Positions 1-11,747 of a DNA stretch of 64,000 nucleotides are shown piece by piece. Under the pieces are notes generated by a model that worked only from the letters and a program-made list of their open reading frames with translations, made no database searches and was not told the origin of the DNA. Numbering within the stretch: position 1 is the stretch's first letter; each line of letters begins with the position of its first letter. The DNA is from Thysanoteuthis rhombus (lineage: Eukaryota > Mollusca > Cephalopoda > Oegopsida > Thysanoteuthidae). Both the position numbers and the translations under genes were made by a program. Location of the stretch: the NCBI GenBank assembly GCA_963457665.1, contig OY735206.1:29169377-29233376 (forward strand), read 5' to 3'.

Positions 1-16
1 TTAATCGGCCATTGTT

Positions 17-420
17 CCTCGATGAATTTCAATGATACTTTTTGAAAGGGTGGTCCCTGGGCCATGAAAGAACTGATTACATTTTGGGGCTGATTCACCT
101 GGCTGGTTATGTATTTATCGCACGTACGGGCCGGACCAATGAAGCTATTGAACTGAAATTTTCACTATTTACTCCTTATTATATCCCAAAAAACGTTTCG
201 TTTTGTTTGTTTTTTTTAAATCTCCCCAATAGGTTTTCTCAGTGGGGCTTCAATTTGTCATGTAAATTTACACTAAATTGGTCCCATAGTTTGTTTTCAC
301 GGTTGTTTTTTGAAAATTCGAAATCTTTTAGTGATCACAACCCAACAAAAAGCGAAAAAAGTAATTTGACCACCCCTTTTTCCAATTTTTGATTGATCAT
401 CACAGCATGCTGCCAAAGAT
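17..420 (+). repeat. Dispersed repeat family A, copy with both modules
   Basis: This is the fullest copy of a family that recurs through the window. Module 1 (about 17-130) carries a variant of the text around GGCCATGGG(C/T)CAAGGA followed by TGATTACATTTTGGGG. Module 2 (about 175-420) carries GTAAATTTACACTAAATTGG, a TTTTTGAAAATTC stretch and spaced TGATCAC words. Partial copies of module 1 lie near 18440-18650, 23270-23560, 37500-37710 and 63905-64000. Module 2 copies lie near 17905-18115, 25150-25400, 25690-25900, 29695-29960 and 42265-42460. All are on the plus strand. No coding capacity is visible. It may be the non-coding part of a SINE or LINE, but I do not recognise the family. Confidence 0.6.
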
Positions 421-874
421 ATCTTTCTTCTTCTTCTTCTACCAATTTTTCTTCTCTGGTTCTTCTATTCTCGTCTACCTTGGTCTTTTCTCTTACACTT
501 CCCTGATATTTATTAACCTCGGCTTATTACAGCAAAAATTAGGGTAAACGGTCGAGGAATAGCTGTTACGCCAGTATTCTAATTAGAAAATCTGCATCCA
601 AGTTCCTCTTTCTTTTTTATAGCCTCAAACGGCGACCCTTGACATCGTTTGGATATTTATTGTCTATTTCAGCGCTGAGGCAGGCCATTTCTTCAACTAT
701 TTTTTCTACTTCTCCCTCCTTCTTCTCCTGTAATTCTACTTTTCAGTCTATTTTCCTCTTCAAAATATCTGTCATTATATGAAGTGCGTCTGAAAGTATC
801 AATATAAACGAGAAAACAGTCTAGCCAGGGAAATGCCCCAAGATACTCTACTTGGGATCTCATACTTAGAGTAA

Positions 875-1100
875 TCCGCTCGGATGGTGTAATGAGTAGC
901 GCACACAGGTGGTCACAGGTTCGATTCCCGTAACGAGTGAAGAGCGTGGAAAGTTCTTCATGGGTCAGATTTTCCTGCGCACTCAGCAACTAATTGAGTA
1001 CACTCTTAGCTGTGTGATTACGGTGGAAGGTATGTAAGCTGCTGCCTTTTGAAGGACCTAGAGGACCATACCTTGACATCAAAAGGGTTTGCTTTAGGAG
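875..1100 (+). mobile_element. tRNA-derived SINE, copy 1
   Basis: A tRNA-like head has a perfect pol III B box (GGTTCGATTCC, 918-928) and a degenerate A box about 40 bp upstream. The body carries CCTGCGCACTCAGCAACTAA followed by TTGAGTACACTC. The same body recurs on the minus strand at 24405-24668, which shows a mobile family rather than a lone tRNA pseudogene. The 3' boundary is approximate. It resembles tRNA-derived SINEs described from cephalopods, but the subfamily is not assigned. Confidence 0.7.
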
Positions 1101-1109
1101 TGGCGCCCG

Positions 1110-1797
1110 CAAATTCACTTTACCTGGGTACACAACGGTGGAATCTGTTTCGGTTGCGCCTGTTGAATAAATATGGGACCTCACACACTCATCTCCCCGT
1201 CACTACCAGCTTTCAAAACACTGTAGGATCAACATTAAAAGCAGCATCGTGCTCTTCTTAATCTTGTTAACAGTTTGAGACCTTTTAGGGATGAATCAGA
1301 GTTCGCAGGGATCCAGCTCTGCACTGTAAGAGGAGGCTTGAAGAGCTGGGTGATGTGATTTTTTGACCCAACAGAATCTGCACCAGACGTGAATAATGAA
1401 CAAGCTCAGTCAATCAATGAAAATCCCACAGTTCCCTCCATGGCACCTCATTACCGATCGACTAAGCCCCTGCCCCCTATTCACTTGTTTGCAGTGTGAG
1501 TTCTCTTCTGACTAGTTTCCAAGCTACATAAAAGCAGCGCAACCAGTTCTCGGGATATTCAAAATGGATGTATATTTTCTCGGTAGACATTGAAAGGTTA
1601 ACGATTCAATTATGACTCTAATCCTCTTTTTCTTTTCCTTCCTTTTAGTTTTCCTTCTTTTCTTTTCCTTTTTTTTTTTTTTTCCTCTTCTTTTAATTTT
1701 GTTCTTTCGGATCATCGTCTTGTTATCTTTTTTCATTCCTTTTCTTCTCATTTTTTCCAAAACTTGTATCCATGTATCTATCTATCCATCCATTATT

Positions 1798-1800
<3 letters not shown>
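1110..1800. other. Unassigned interval
   Basis: I find no gene, tRNA-like motif or recognised transposon here. The interval contains a C/T-rich stretch (about 1620-1755) whose lysine-rich minus-strand frame is a composition artefact. Confidence 0.5.

Positions 1801-1804
<4 letters not shown>

Positions 1805-1844
<40 letters not shown>
1805..1844. repeat. (GT)n microsatellite
   Basis: About 19 uninterrupted TG units follow a short ATATAT run. Confidence 0.97.
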
Positions 1845-1846
<2 letters not shown>

Positions 1847-2065
1847 CAATGAAAATGTTGAAATTTGGTGTATGATAATGGTTAAGTTTTGTTTTGCTAT
1901 ATTCGGCGAAACTAAGGTTAACCATTGTCATATACCAAATTTCTACCCTTTATTGAAATGGTGTCTCTACTCGAAGAATCGAACACTCTTGGAATAAAGA
2001 AATAATAGAAAATATATAAATGATTTGTTTTTATATTTCTGATTTGCACACACACGTGCCTCCCC

Positions 2066-2066
2066 C

Positions 2067-2121
<55 letters not shown>

Positions 2122-2208
2122 GTTGTTATTATTGTGTCATCCATAGACAGCTGTTTCGTTGTATTACAACTCTTCAGTGTGGCTATAGACTATCCATTAT
2201 CCCATCCA

Positions 2209-2286
<78 letters not shown>
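2066..2286. repeat. (CT)n and (AT)n microsatellites
   Basis: A CT array (about 2066-2102) runs into AT repeats. After a unique spacer a second, nearly pure (AT)n array occupies about 2211-2285. Confidence 0.97.
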
Positions 2287-2289
<3 letters not shown>

Positions 2290-2696
2290 CTTTTCTTTTA
2301 GTAAATTATTCTTGTTTTCTTACAAGTGACCAAATTTTTGGTTCCAATGATTATAAGGGATCCCTAAAAGATAAAAGGGTTTTGGATTGTACTATCAGCT
2401 GTTTTCTATATCAGGGTGGAGTTGTTTAATATCGTGGGATTGTTGAATATCACGTTAGAATCGCATTCATTCAATAAAGATTCGTTCACAAAAACAAGAA
2501 AGATGTATGAAAAGAAAATTGCTACCAAAATATATATATGTATCATACATATGTCCGTCTTCGTATTTATCTATCGATCTTTCGCTACTTCAGCATCTCT
2601 TTTTAATTTCTTCCTTGAGACAAAATTCTGTTTTCACTATGTTTTTATTTTTCTATCTGTTCTTGGCAATATCATGGTTGGTTTTATCATTCTTAT

Positions 2697-2746
2697 TAGA
2701 AGTAGTAGTAGTGGTAGTAGTAGTAGCAGTAGTTGTAGTGCCATTT
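2697..2746. repeat. (AGT)n microsatellite
   Basis: Imperfect AGT/GGT/AGC triplets repeat for about 50 bp. The serine or valine runs read from it are artefacts. Confidence 0.9.
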
Positions 2747-3021
2747 TTGCTCTTCTATTATAGTCCCTTTCATCGCTCTCGTTGTCACCCTATTATCAGG
2801 GTCATTGTCGCCACCATCCACCCAACCACCACCATCATGCAGTTATAGACACCCACGCCTCCATTAACAACGACAGCAACGAGAACAAATTGCTTTTAAA
2901 ATCATCCAACCGTCTAGTTTTATTTTAAGAAATTGCAAATGGCGATTTTTTTTTTTTTTTCAAAGAAAATTGTTTTTGTTGCTTTATGAAATTTTTTCTT
3001 ATGTCTGGACATTTTTACCAG

Positions 3022-3036
3022 CTATTATTATTATTA

Positions 3037-3116
<80 letters not shown>

Positions 3117-3208
3117 GTCATGGTTGATGATGATGATCATGATGATGATGATCATGATGATGATCATGATGATGATCATGATGATCATGATCATGATGAT
3201 CATGATGC
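3022..3208. repeat. (ATT)n array followed by (GAT/ATC)n array
   Basis: A nearly pure ATT array (about 3022-3116) is followed directly by an ATGATG/ATCATG array (about 3123-3207). Both give homopolymeric frames (isoleucine, asparagine, aspartate), which explains the long open frames seen here on both strands. Confidence 0.97.
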
Positions 3209-3261
3209 CTCATTTTTTTTTGTTCCTAACACACACATGTGTGTAGGTGGGGACGTACATG

Positions 3262-3304
3262 TATCTATGCATGAATGTATAACATTCTCTTTCTTTTCTG
3301 GGAT
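3262..3304 (+). repeat. 42-bp block also found inside a LINE reverse transcriptase
   Basis: The block beginning TATCTATGCATGAATGTATA and ending near TTTCTGGGA is repeated at 8240-8281 with a single mismatch, inside the RT region of the R2/R4-type LINE. Flanking sequence is unrelated at the two sites. I do not know its source. Confidence 0.85.
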
Positions 3305-3309
3305 GGAGG

Positions 3310-4850
3310 GGTGAATTGAAAAGGGGGGTGAATATTTGACGTCAAAAAAGTCGAGATGGATGAAAGGGTACACGGGGTAGGAGGAACGGAAATTCCTCAA
3401 CAAATCGTTTCTCCCTTCTCCTTTCTCCTTTTTTTGTCTCTCTTTTTTTTTTTAGTACCAGGAAAACGAAGAGAGAGAGGAAACAATTAAAGAGCCAGGC
3501 GTTGTCTTCTTCCGACGAGACGCGGGAAATCTTATGAATTTGGACTTCCCGGAAATGACTTCGGGTGACAATCAACAACACCCGAGAGAAGAAGACAATA
3601 ATGCGACGTGGTTTTGCACGATAAAAAAAAGACAGCCATAATCTGTTTCTATTTAGGGAACGCAAATGCAGCATGGAGATGCAAATGACGTAACGATTCA
3701 AGGTGCGGACAATGGAATTGGTGAGCAGAGTTCAAACCTGGTCAAGGCTGTTTCACTCTACTTTATTACCCTTGGGAAAAGCATGAACTAGTCTCTTCTC
3801 CACATTGCCATGGATAAAAATAGCAGGGCAGACTGAGCTCAATAACTTGGAAGGCAGGCAGTTTGTGGATTCGAAACCAGGAGCTGGAATCCCTTAGACT
3901 GTCCGACTTTGACTTCAGTCTCGTTCTGGCCACTTTTACCAAGGCATTGGTGCCAAACTATTTCGGTCCTTGACCTTCCTTTGGAAACGTCCATGGCAGG
4001 AAACATGCTGCATACAATCCTAATCAGGTCTGTCCCCTGAACAACAAGCTGAAATCGAGGACTTTCAGAGTGCAGTTTTTCGAGACTCGAAGATGCTACG
4101 CGTAACTGCAACATAAAGAATGAATTTACCCGCTGGTTTGAATCTCATGGCTTTGCTTCTTTTCTTCTTGTCTACTGAAGGCCAGATCATGCATATAAAC
4201 TTCATATATGTTGTCACGATATAACTAAACACCAATGAATTAGTGTCTGAGAAACAAGGCCTCCGATGGAGAATGGACAACCAGTGCATTGCACCGGGGT
4301 CCTAAGGGCCAAGAGAAGCGAGAGTTTCTTAGGTAGAGCTGTACATCGAAACTAAGTCGATATGATGTGTCCATTTATAAAATAGGTGAACTCTATTGTC
4401 CACCAAACTAACATATTATGTCGAGCTAAAAGTGTTATTGCTGGTGAACACTGGCTAAAGGACGAAGGTTTGTGTGCAGTGTATGCATGAGGGGGGGGCG
4501 TGAACAACTTTTCACCCTCTCAGTCCCGAAGAAGAAAAACATTTCTGAGATCTGTTGCGTTCGGAAAGGCTAGCTTTTTTTTTTTTTTTTTTGATGACGC
4601 ATCATTTTCCCTTCGACAACCTTCTATCATCTTCCGGTAGAACTTTTATCTTAATTCGTGGGAGTGCAGTCTTGTTATCCATTGATTCTACTACATAAAT
4701 GGAGATTACATGTAGCTGATATTTGGTATGGACAAAGATTCTTTTGAGTGCTCATTGAGAATCGCATTCACGTCAGTAGCGATTGCTTGCAAAATACGCT
4801 TGCTTACGATTGTTTTACGGTGAGAAGTCTTTAAATGATGTTTACCACGG
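3310..4850. other. Unassigned interval
   Basis: No gene or recognised repeat could be supported. Short C/T-rich and poly-T stretches are present (about 3410-3455 and 4573-4592). Confidence 0.45.
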
Positions 4851-4855
4851 GTCTG

Positions 4856-5170
4856 CAAAATTCATCGTAGTAAATTCGTCGTTAAGAAGTAATTACATCG
4901 CCTATAATTTCATCGCCTGATGAATTCATCGCAAGTTAATTCCATCACGATGAAATACATATCCAATCATTATTCATACATAATATTCAAGTGTTATTTA
5001 TGCAGCAGGCTTATCGTCGGGAGAAATCTACTGATGATGTATTGATTCGCGATGTAATTGCCTTCCAATGAAATTACCGGTAATTTATTAACTGTGATGT
5101 AATAACTCGCGATAAATTTACTGCAACTAATTTGATGAGATCAGTTTACTGCGATGAATGTCCTTTTGAT
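4856..5170. repeat. MITE-like foldback rich in CATCGC/GCGATG words
   Basis: The left half repeats TTCATCGC-type words (for example 4859, 4909 and 4922). The right half repeats the reverse complement, GCGATGA (for example 5050, 5112 and 5151). The outermost words, AAATTCATCGTAGTAAA on the left and TTTACTGCGATGAATG on the right, are imperfect inverted repeats. No open frame of interest lies between them. I read it as a non-autonomous DNA element, class unknown. Confidence 0.5.
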
Positions 5171-5334
5171 CCATTTACTAAGCTAGGTTTAAAACGTCCA
5201 AAGCCACTAGCAAACTCGTCAAAGAGACGATTTTGCTTACTACCAGGCTGCGATACCTGGGGGTGAAAGTTGTTTCTTGCTAAAGAGCTATTAAACTTAC
5301 TCTATATAATCTACTTATCTAATGAACAGTGTGC

Positions 5335-5520
5335 TTTTAGGGGTCTCTTTTCGTAGCCATCGGCTCTTCCACTTGAAGATAACAAATTTGCTGACAAAAA
5401 TATCTCCCACCAACCATTTTAAATAATGGATGATTGCAATGAGAAATCATTGAACAGAATTCAGATACAGATAGTCCCTGCGTTTCGAAAGTTAGCTTTA
5501 CGCCACTTTTTCGTTTTGTT
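5335..5520 (-). mobile_element. pogo/Tigger-like MITE, fragment 1
   Basis: This partial copy is in opposite orientation to the fuller copy at 26925-27420. Shared landmarks are AACAAATTTGCTGACAAAAA, ACAGAATTCA and the terminal-type text TCCCTGCGTTTCGAAAG. Non-coding. The class assignment rests only on likeness of the ends to Tigger-type termini and is tentative. Confidence 0.5.
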
Positions 5521-5881
5521 CTAGTTTTTGTTTTTTTGTTTGTTTTTGTTTTTTTTGTTTTTTTTTTACTCAGCATGACACAGCGTCCTAACCATTGTTT
5601 GGTTTTTAAAAAAACCTCTACATTTAAAGTAACTATAATTTCTTTTTACGTCATTTCGGCTCACAAACACCTTCTATAAGAATGCTCTAGCTTTGGATAG
5701 TACAGGAAACTTAGATATCTATGATTTCTTTTTCCGAAGGAATTAACAAGTATATTCATAATTGACATATTTATAACCATTTAGCAACAAAATTCAATAA
5801 AAATAGGAAACAGAAAAGTGTTGAACCAAACATCTACCATTCAGAAATTGCTTTAAATTGGGAAGACAGCTGAATTAAGTT

Positions 5882-6190
5882 ATCATCATCAGCGGCAGCA
5901 GCCTTTTGATGTCTTTCGTTAGACATAGACCTCCCCCAAGATTCGCCAGACGCCTCTATCGTGGCCGTCACGGGGCCAATACTTTCGAAACTTGTCTACT
6001 TCTTCGCTACATGAACAACCCATGGCCATCTGAGTTTTCTGGTGGCTTCTATGATATCTCTGACTCCCGTTTTTCTCTGATATTGTATGCTGTCAAATGA
6101 TCTCTCCATGTCAAGCCGAGCATGATTGTCTCGTGAGCACATAGGATGGTTCCCAGTTTGAGAGTCAGTTTTTTGTTCAGGTTCCATGTT
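5882..6190 (-). mobile_element. RTE-type LINE 3' end, fragment 1
   Basis: Read on the minus strand, a broken frame resembles the C-terminal tail of RTE-clade reverse transcriptases: a RKTGV(R/T)DIIEATRKLRW segment followed by the W(A/V)(G/V)HVA(R/K) motif. The sequence then runs into the family's CTGATGATGA-type 3' end at about 5883-5892. The reading frame is interrupted, so this is a dead fragment. Other copies are at 14030-14250, 16215-16585, 27610-27950 and 34085-34140. Confidence 0.7.
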
Positions 6191-6194
6191 TCAG

Positions 6195-6690
6195 CTTCAT
6201 AGATGACAATCGCGAGGACGTATTCGTGATATACCCTTTGTCTTGAGTACTAATGGGACTTCCTTGTTCTTGAAGGTCGAGCTAGAGCGAATCTTTGTCT
6301 GATTTATTCTTTTAAGAATTTCGTTGTCCTAGGTCGACGTAGTGGCTTACATTTCGATTGTGATTGTTATGTCTTTGTCCTCAACATTTTATTGTACATA
6401 ATATTTTTACTGAAATCTAGGTGACCGTCATTAAGTCATCATAGAGACAATCTGGGCCTAAATAACACTCCATACTGTCCTCACTACACTAAAAAAAAAA
6501 ACCACACGACCCTTCATCTTCTTCATGACAGTCATTATAGACTGATCCATAACATACAACATTCTTTCACTCTGTCAGCTTTATCAGGAGGTACAGCTGG
6601 GCCGACAAAAAAGAAAAGAAGATTTTTAATTTGTTTGGGGTTCTTTGGGGCTGGGGTCAAATCCAAATTGGTTGTGTGAACCAATATATA
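6195..6690. other. Unassigned interval
   Basis: I see no gene or recognised repeat apart from short A- and T-runs. Confidence 0.45.
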
Positions 6691-6694
6691 AAAT

Positions 6695-6773
6695 TCACTT
6701 TCCCGTACCGTGATTTGAACTCACCACTAACAGATTGTTACGAAGCTGTCTTACTGATTGAGCTAAACTGCCA
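6695..6773 (-). repeat. tRNA-like SINE head
   Basis: On the minus strand an A box (TAGCTCAATCAGT, within about 6752-6765) is followed by a B box (GAGTTCAAATC, about 6712-6722) at tRNA-like spacing. A short T-stem (GTGA/TCAC) can be drawn. The acceptor ends do not pair, so I read it as a SINE head or tRNA pseudogene, not a working tRNA gene. Confidence 0.55.
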
Positions 6774-6959
6774 AGTCTTAGATGTTAGCTGTGTCTTTTC
6801 GGATGTCCACATCTGCCTTATGTACAGAAGGTCTTGGGTTCGCTTTCCATTTTCTTTTTTCTAGATATTAACGGAAATTTATCATACTGATACGCAATGG
6901 CTTATCTCATTCTAATGAATAACAAATTTATACAGAAATATATATGCATATATCCTTAT

Positions 6960-6963
<4 letters not shown>

Positions 6964-7002
<39 letters not shown>
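6964..7002. repeat. (GT)n microsatellite
   Basis: A TG array of about 18 units follows a short ATAT run. Confidence 0.95.
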
Positions 7003-7004
<2 letters not shown>

Positions 7005-7052
7005 TGCAAAAGTTATAGTAATGCTGAGGTTTGTGAAACACTCCTTCTGGAC

Positions 7053-7150
7053 CAGTGGTCTCTAACCATCGGACTGCGGACCAGTATCGATCTGTAAATC
7101 ATATACCAACGGCCTGCGACGAAACAATAAGATATAATTTTTTTTCCTTG
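7053..7150 (+). mobile_element. hAT-like terminal fragment
   Basis: CAGTGGTCTCTAACC followed by a GCGGACCAGTATCG-type segment resembles the left end of non-autonomous hAT elements (consensus-like CAGTGGTTCTCAACC). I could not identify the right end, so only the terminus is called. Confidence 0.4.
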
Positions 7151-7569
7151 GATCTTAATATAAAATCCGTTAGAGAAACATTTTTAAAAGCGAAATTGAA
7201 TGTACTAGCAACTTATAAGTGAGTTATAGTTAACTTGTCTTTATACATTACGGAAGTAAATCTTCATTATTGGAAGAAGCTCAAGTACCTGAACCTCTAT
7301 ATCATTCAACGAAGACATGAAAGGTTCCCCCAGAATCTGGAGAATCCTAAAAGACATGGCTTCAAATTTTACTGTGAAGCCAATCAAGACCAGATTAAGT
7401 GATAGGTGAGGAAAAAATTATGTTATGCTCCCTCTAAAAAATATACTTGCGATGTGACGGATCTGAGAGATAATGGCCTTGCCATACGTGGTCTTAAACT
7501 TTTTAACGGTTTATTGCTGCGTATCAAGAACGTAACTGGTGTCAAAACCTGAGAGATGAAGGACTACTG

Positions 7570-9830
7570 AGAAATGCACCCTACATGAACGGACCACTTG
7601 TAACGCTATGGGACAAATACAAGATAAAACAAAAGAGCGTCCCCGTGGCTATGGAAGAGATATACCAGAAGAGACCAGCCAAAGAAACAAAAGTAAAGAG
7701 ATATAGACAAGGGACCTTCCAATACACACAGAACCACACATTAAAAAATAACGAGGGAAATTTTCACTAGGATCTGAACAAAGGAAAAAAAACTGAACAT
7801 AAAGACGGATGCCACAGAGTCAAAGAGCTTCTAGAACGACGTATGGGAACACCCGATAAGACAGAACGAAGCCCCAGAATGGTCGGATAGTATAGAAAAA
7901 ACATTCCAGAATATTGACGGAGAACCAATAGTACTGAATTAAACCACATTGAAACACACTTTTCAAAAAATAGCCAATACGACCTGATGGGATCCACGGA
8001 TATTGTTTTAATAAATTCACCACACTACACGACAAACACACCCACCAACTCCAAAGTTGCCTAAATGAAGACGAGGTCCCAGAATGGATGACCAGAGGCA
8101 GAACCATCCTCATTCAATTCTATGAAAAACTGGAGAATAGACTTGACAGCTACACGGGAAAACTTGGCAGAAGTAAGTATAAAAAGGGGAATCTTCCAGG
8201 GAGACTCTCTATCCCCACTACTATTTTTCCTAACTGTGATATCTATGCATGAATGTATAACATTCTCTTTCTTTCCTGGGAATCCTGAAAACAGCAAAGG
8301 ATACCAATTCTCCAGAACTAAGGTAAAGGTTAATCACCTTATGTTCATGGACGACACTGGAATAGAAAAATGCACACTAATGGTAATGCACAACAAAAGG
8401 AATTGAACCCCCCGGCAGAAAGATTAGAGCATTGACCACTCAAGACCGATACAATTACCTAGAAGTTCTCGAATGTGACATAATGAAATAGAGAAAATGT
8501 AGGAGAGAATAAGGGGAGAATACCTTAGAAGGATAAGGAAATTACCAGAGGCCAGACTAAATAGCAGGAATTTGAGAAAAGGAATGAACATATGGGTTGT
8601 ATCAGTTGTAATATACATAGGATCATTCATTGGATGGACAAAGGAAGAACTCTAGTCAATGGACCGGCGAACAAAAGAGCTTATGACAATGCACAAAGCC
8701 TTACATCCAAGAAATGACACGGATAAACTGTACGTGCAGAGAATAAAGGGTAGAGGAAGTATCAGGGTAGAAGACTGTGTTCAGAGGGCCAAAATGGGTC
8801 TAGAAAAAGTATGTGCAAGCGAACAGTGAAGACATTATAAAAAGCGCTCGAAGCAGCGCAACAAACAACAAAAAAGTAAAATATGAAGGCGCAGAAGAGC
8901 GAACAAGGAAAGAAAAATGGGAACAAAAAAACTATATGGAGAATTCAAAAGACAGATACAGGCTGTTGCATATGAAAGAGCATGGATATGGCTACGAACA
9001 GGAAACCTGAAGAAAGAAACAGAATCACTCATCAAGGCAGCCCAAAACAAATGCAGGACAAACTATATCAAGCGAAGATCAACAGAACACAAACAGCAGA
9101 TGCCGCCTAGGCAAGGAAAGCGATAAGATAGTAAACCACATAACTAGTGAATGTAGTCGATTAGCTCTGAAGGAGTATAAACACAGACACGATAGAGTAG
9201 CTACGGTGATACACTGAGAACGGAGCAAACGGAAGGAATTCAACCATGCAGAAAAGTGGTACCAGCACAAACCGGAGAAGGCTATGGAGAATGAAAGAAA
9301 TTACTCTAGGACTTTTTGATAAAAAGTGGCCATCCCATCCTAGCAAGAATACCGGACTTTGTAATCGTGGACAAGAAGAGGATAGCCTGCCAAATAATAG
9401 ACGTGACCGTGCGAGCAGACTACAGAGTAGATAAGAAAAGAGTGAAAAGCTGGAAAAATACTGGGACATGGCAAAAGAGGTGAAGAAGGTGCGGAACATG
9501 AAAGTCAGAGTAGCACCAGTGATATTAGGTGTACTCGGAACCGTACCAAAGGCACTGAAAGTGAAATTGGAAGAGTTAGGGATAAAAAATTAAAAAAAAA
9601 AGAAGGATCAAGACTCTATAGATCGCAGTACAGCTGGGGACGGCACGAATACTGAAGAGAGTGCAAGAATTATGAGATATACGATCCCCAGCTGTTAGCA
9701 GTGGCCTAACAGGGAGAAGAAGAGAGAAAGAATAAATGGTGGGTGAGGTACGAACCAGCTGAAGTCCTGAGGAGACTTGCTGTGACTGCCAGGCAATTAG
9801 CATGAAAATGCATAATTATCATGATAATCC
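7570..9830 (+). mobile_element. R2/R4-type LINE (restriction-like endonuclease clade), decayed copy 1
   Basis: A broken non-LTR retrotransposon can be followed through several frames. In order: a segment ending in an E(D)EVPEWMTRGRTILIQ-like motif (about 8068-8118); an RT motif RGIFQGDSLSPLLF (about 8187-8229); GYQF and MFMDD, corresponding to the catalytic x-x-DD box (about 8342-8356); a thumb region; RRTKELMTMHKALHPRNDTD (about 8660-8720); and a C-terminal endonuclease-like signature PDFVIVDKK...CQIIDV (about 9355-9405). The 3' part (VAPVILGVLGTVPK, about 9512-9550) matches the copy at 58505-58950. Stops, frameshifts and a deletion between ILIQ and the RT core make it non-functional. A 42-bp foreign block lies inside the RT (8240-8281). 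Confidence 0.85.
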
Positions 9831-9834
9831 CGTC

Positions 9835-10130
9835 GTGATCAAAATTTAAATCTCATATTTCCTATTGATTATCATGCCTTACTTCCGCTCTTTACCTAAA
9901 TTTAGATATGAGATTAACTGAACAACACTGAAGATAAGTAACCGAAACACTTCGAAGCTGTAGTTTTGTACGACGGACAGGAAATTATTTTTCATGACGA
10001 TCATGACTGGCAGCTCCACACACCAAGATCTTAGGCCCCTCCCAAACATACACTTTTGGAGCGGGTACTATTCTAGTGTCCTTTAAGAATGAAACTCAAA
10101 AGAATTCAAAAATTTGGCTTTTCGGAAAGT
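9835..10130. other. Unassigned interval
   Basis: No gene seen. A CTGAAGA...CCGAAAC text at about 9919-9942 resembles the motif discussed at 10580, but without a convincing stem. Confidence 0.35.
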
Positions 10131-10139
10131 TATATCAGA

Positions 10140-10640
10140 TTCTTAATATGCTGGATTTACTTTTGACCATCGAGACGGTGGACGTCTCGGTGGTCGCCTG
10201 AAACGTACGCATTCCACTATTTAATTTCAGGTGGGATTGAATTTTGATCCCGAACACTGTTGTTTGTCGCAATTGGTACCCAAAATCTGTAGTTGGTGAT
10301 ATTGGGGGATTAAGGGCAAAAAACATCTTCATCGAACGTGAAAACTTCTCAATCACCGCCATTCTGGTTTGAGAGATGGGCAGATCACTCGTGTCACTTT
10401 CTAAAAAAATGGTAACAGGGGAATTAACCCTCTAAAGAAGCCGATGTCTTTAGTTTTGCTTTTAGGCTGACGTGATTTTGATGCAAAGGGGTAAGTTTGG
10501 GACCCAAAATTAACATCACCGGAATTCAGACAGTGGAATGCGTGTGTTCAAGGCGATCGTAAAAAAGACACCCATTCAACATCTGAAGACGGTCATGGGG
10601 TAGAACAGCCGAAACGTTGTGTTCAAGAAGTGAACCAAGG
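10140..10640. repeat. Inverted segments with a CTGAAGA...GAAACG motif, possibly Penelope-like ends
   Basis: The text around GTGGAATGCGTACG read on the minus strand (about 10200-10222) recurs on the plus strand as GTGGAATGCGTGTG (about 10527-10540). The plus-strand copy is followed at about 10582-10616 by CTGAAGACGG...AGCCGAAACG. Similar text occurs in termini of Penelope-like elements, some of which carry hammerhead ribozymes. No RT frame lies between the arms. Confidence 0.35.
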
Positions 10641-10689
10641 TGAGGACTAAAGTCTGAACAAAAATCTACAGAATAATTTACTACTGTTA

Positions 10690-11085
10690 CATCAATATTA
10701 AATAGTAAATAATCATGTGGTTAAACAACCATTCCAACAGGCTATACTTCGTTTAAAGTTTTTAGTAATAGACAACCCCATAAGAGACAAAGACACTGTG
10801 TTCAAGTTTCGTAGGCTACAATTAAATCGACCACTAAGTCATACTAAAAAAATTTTAAAATGGTGCTCAATGAATCATCACTAAGCATTCAGTACAAGGA
10901 ATAGGATTGAGGAAGATCTACCCTAGGTTAATGGACTACGACCAAATTACGTTGGATACACCGTTTCTCGTGAACTATCAATAAAGTTAAGTAATGACGA
11001 TACAGGTGAATACCGAGATGAGTGGCCAATGGGCAAATGAGTGAGAATGATAATACGTACATGCAATAACGAATTCGTTGCCTCT
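10690..11085. other. Unassigned interval
   Basis: No gene, tRNA-like motif or recognised transposon seen. Confidence 0.45.
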
Positions 11086-11244
<159 letters not shown>

Positions 11245-11610
11245 TAAAACTAGCTGAAATAGCCGTCTACACCGGGTAAATTTTAGTATTAAAAAGAGGA
11301 CGAAAGCTTTCAGACACATAAGATAGTTTCCCTCCAATCAGGGTTGCAGCTAGAGATTTGGGGACCCAAGAGGCTTGGTTCTTTTAGAACCACCCTCCAA
11401 AATTTAGTGGGAACATGAATTGTATGATATCAGCAGAGTTGCAGTGGGTGAACTACTATTTATTAAGCATATAGGGAGCTCCTACATTGAGGACGTTCAA
11501 AATACCCCCCCAACACCTCCTACACCAGTTATGCCTCTCCCTTCACTTCTGACTTCTTAAGGGGTCTATGTTTCACAGCGTTATAGACAATCAGATACTT
11601 CTCATAGATA

Positions 11611-11747
<137 letters not shown>

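Noticed and set aside
1524-1760. Lysine/arginine-rich 78-residue frame
   Set aside because: It is antisense to a T- and C-rich stretch and has no domain.
3015-3208. Poly-isoleucine, poly-asparagine and poly-aspartate frames
   Set aside because: They are readings of the (ATT)n and (GAT)n microsatellites.
9913-9945. Second hammerhead-like core
   Set aside because: CTGAAGA and CCGAAAC are present but no stem II can be drawn.
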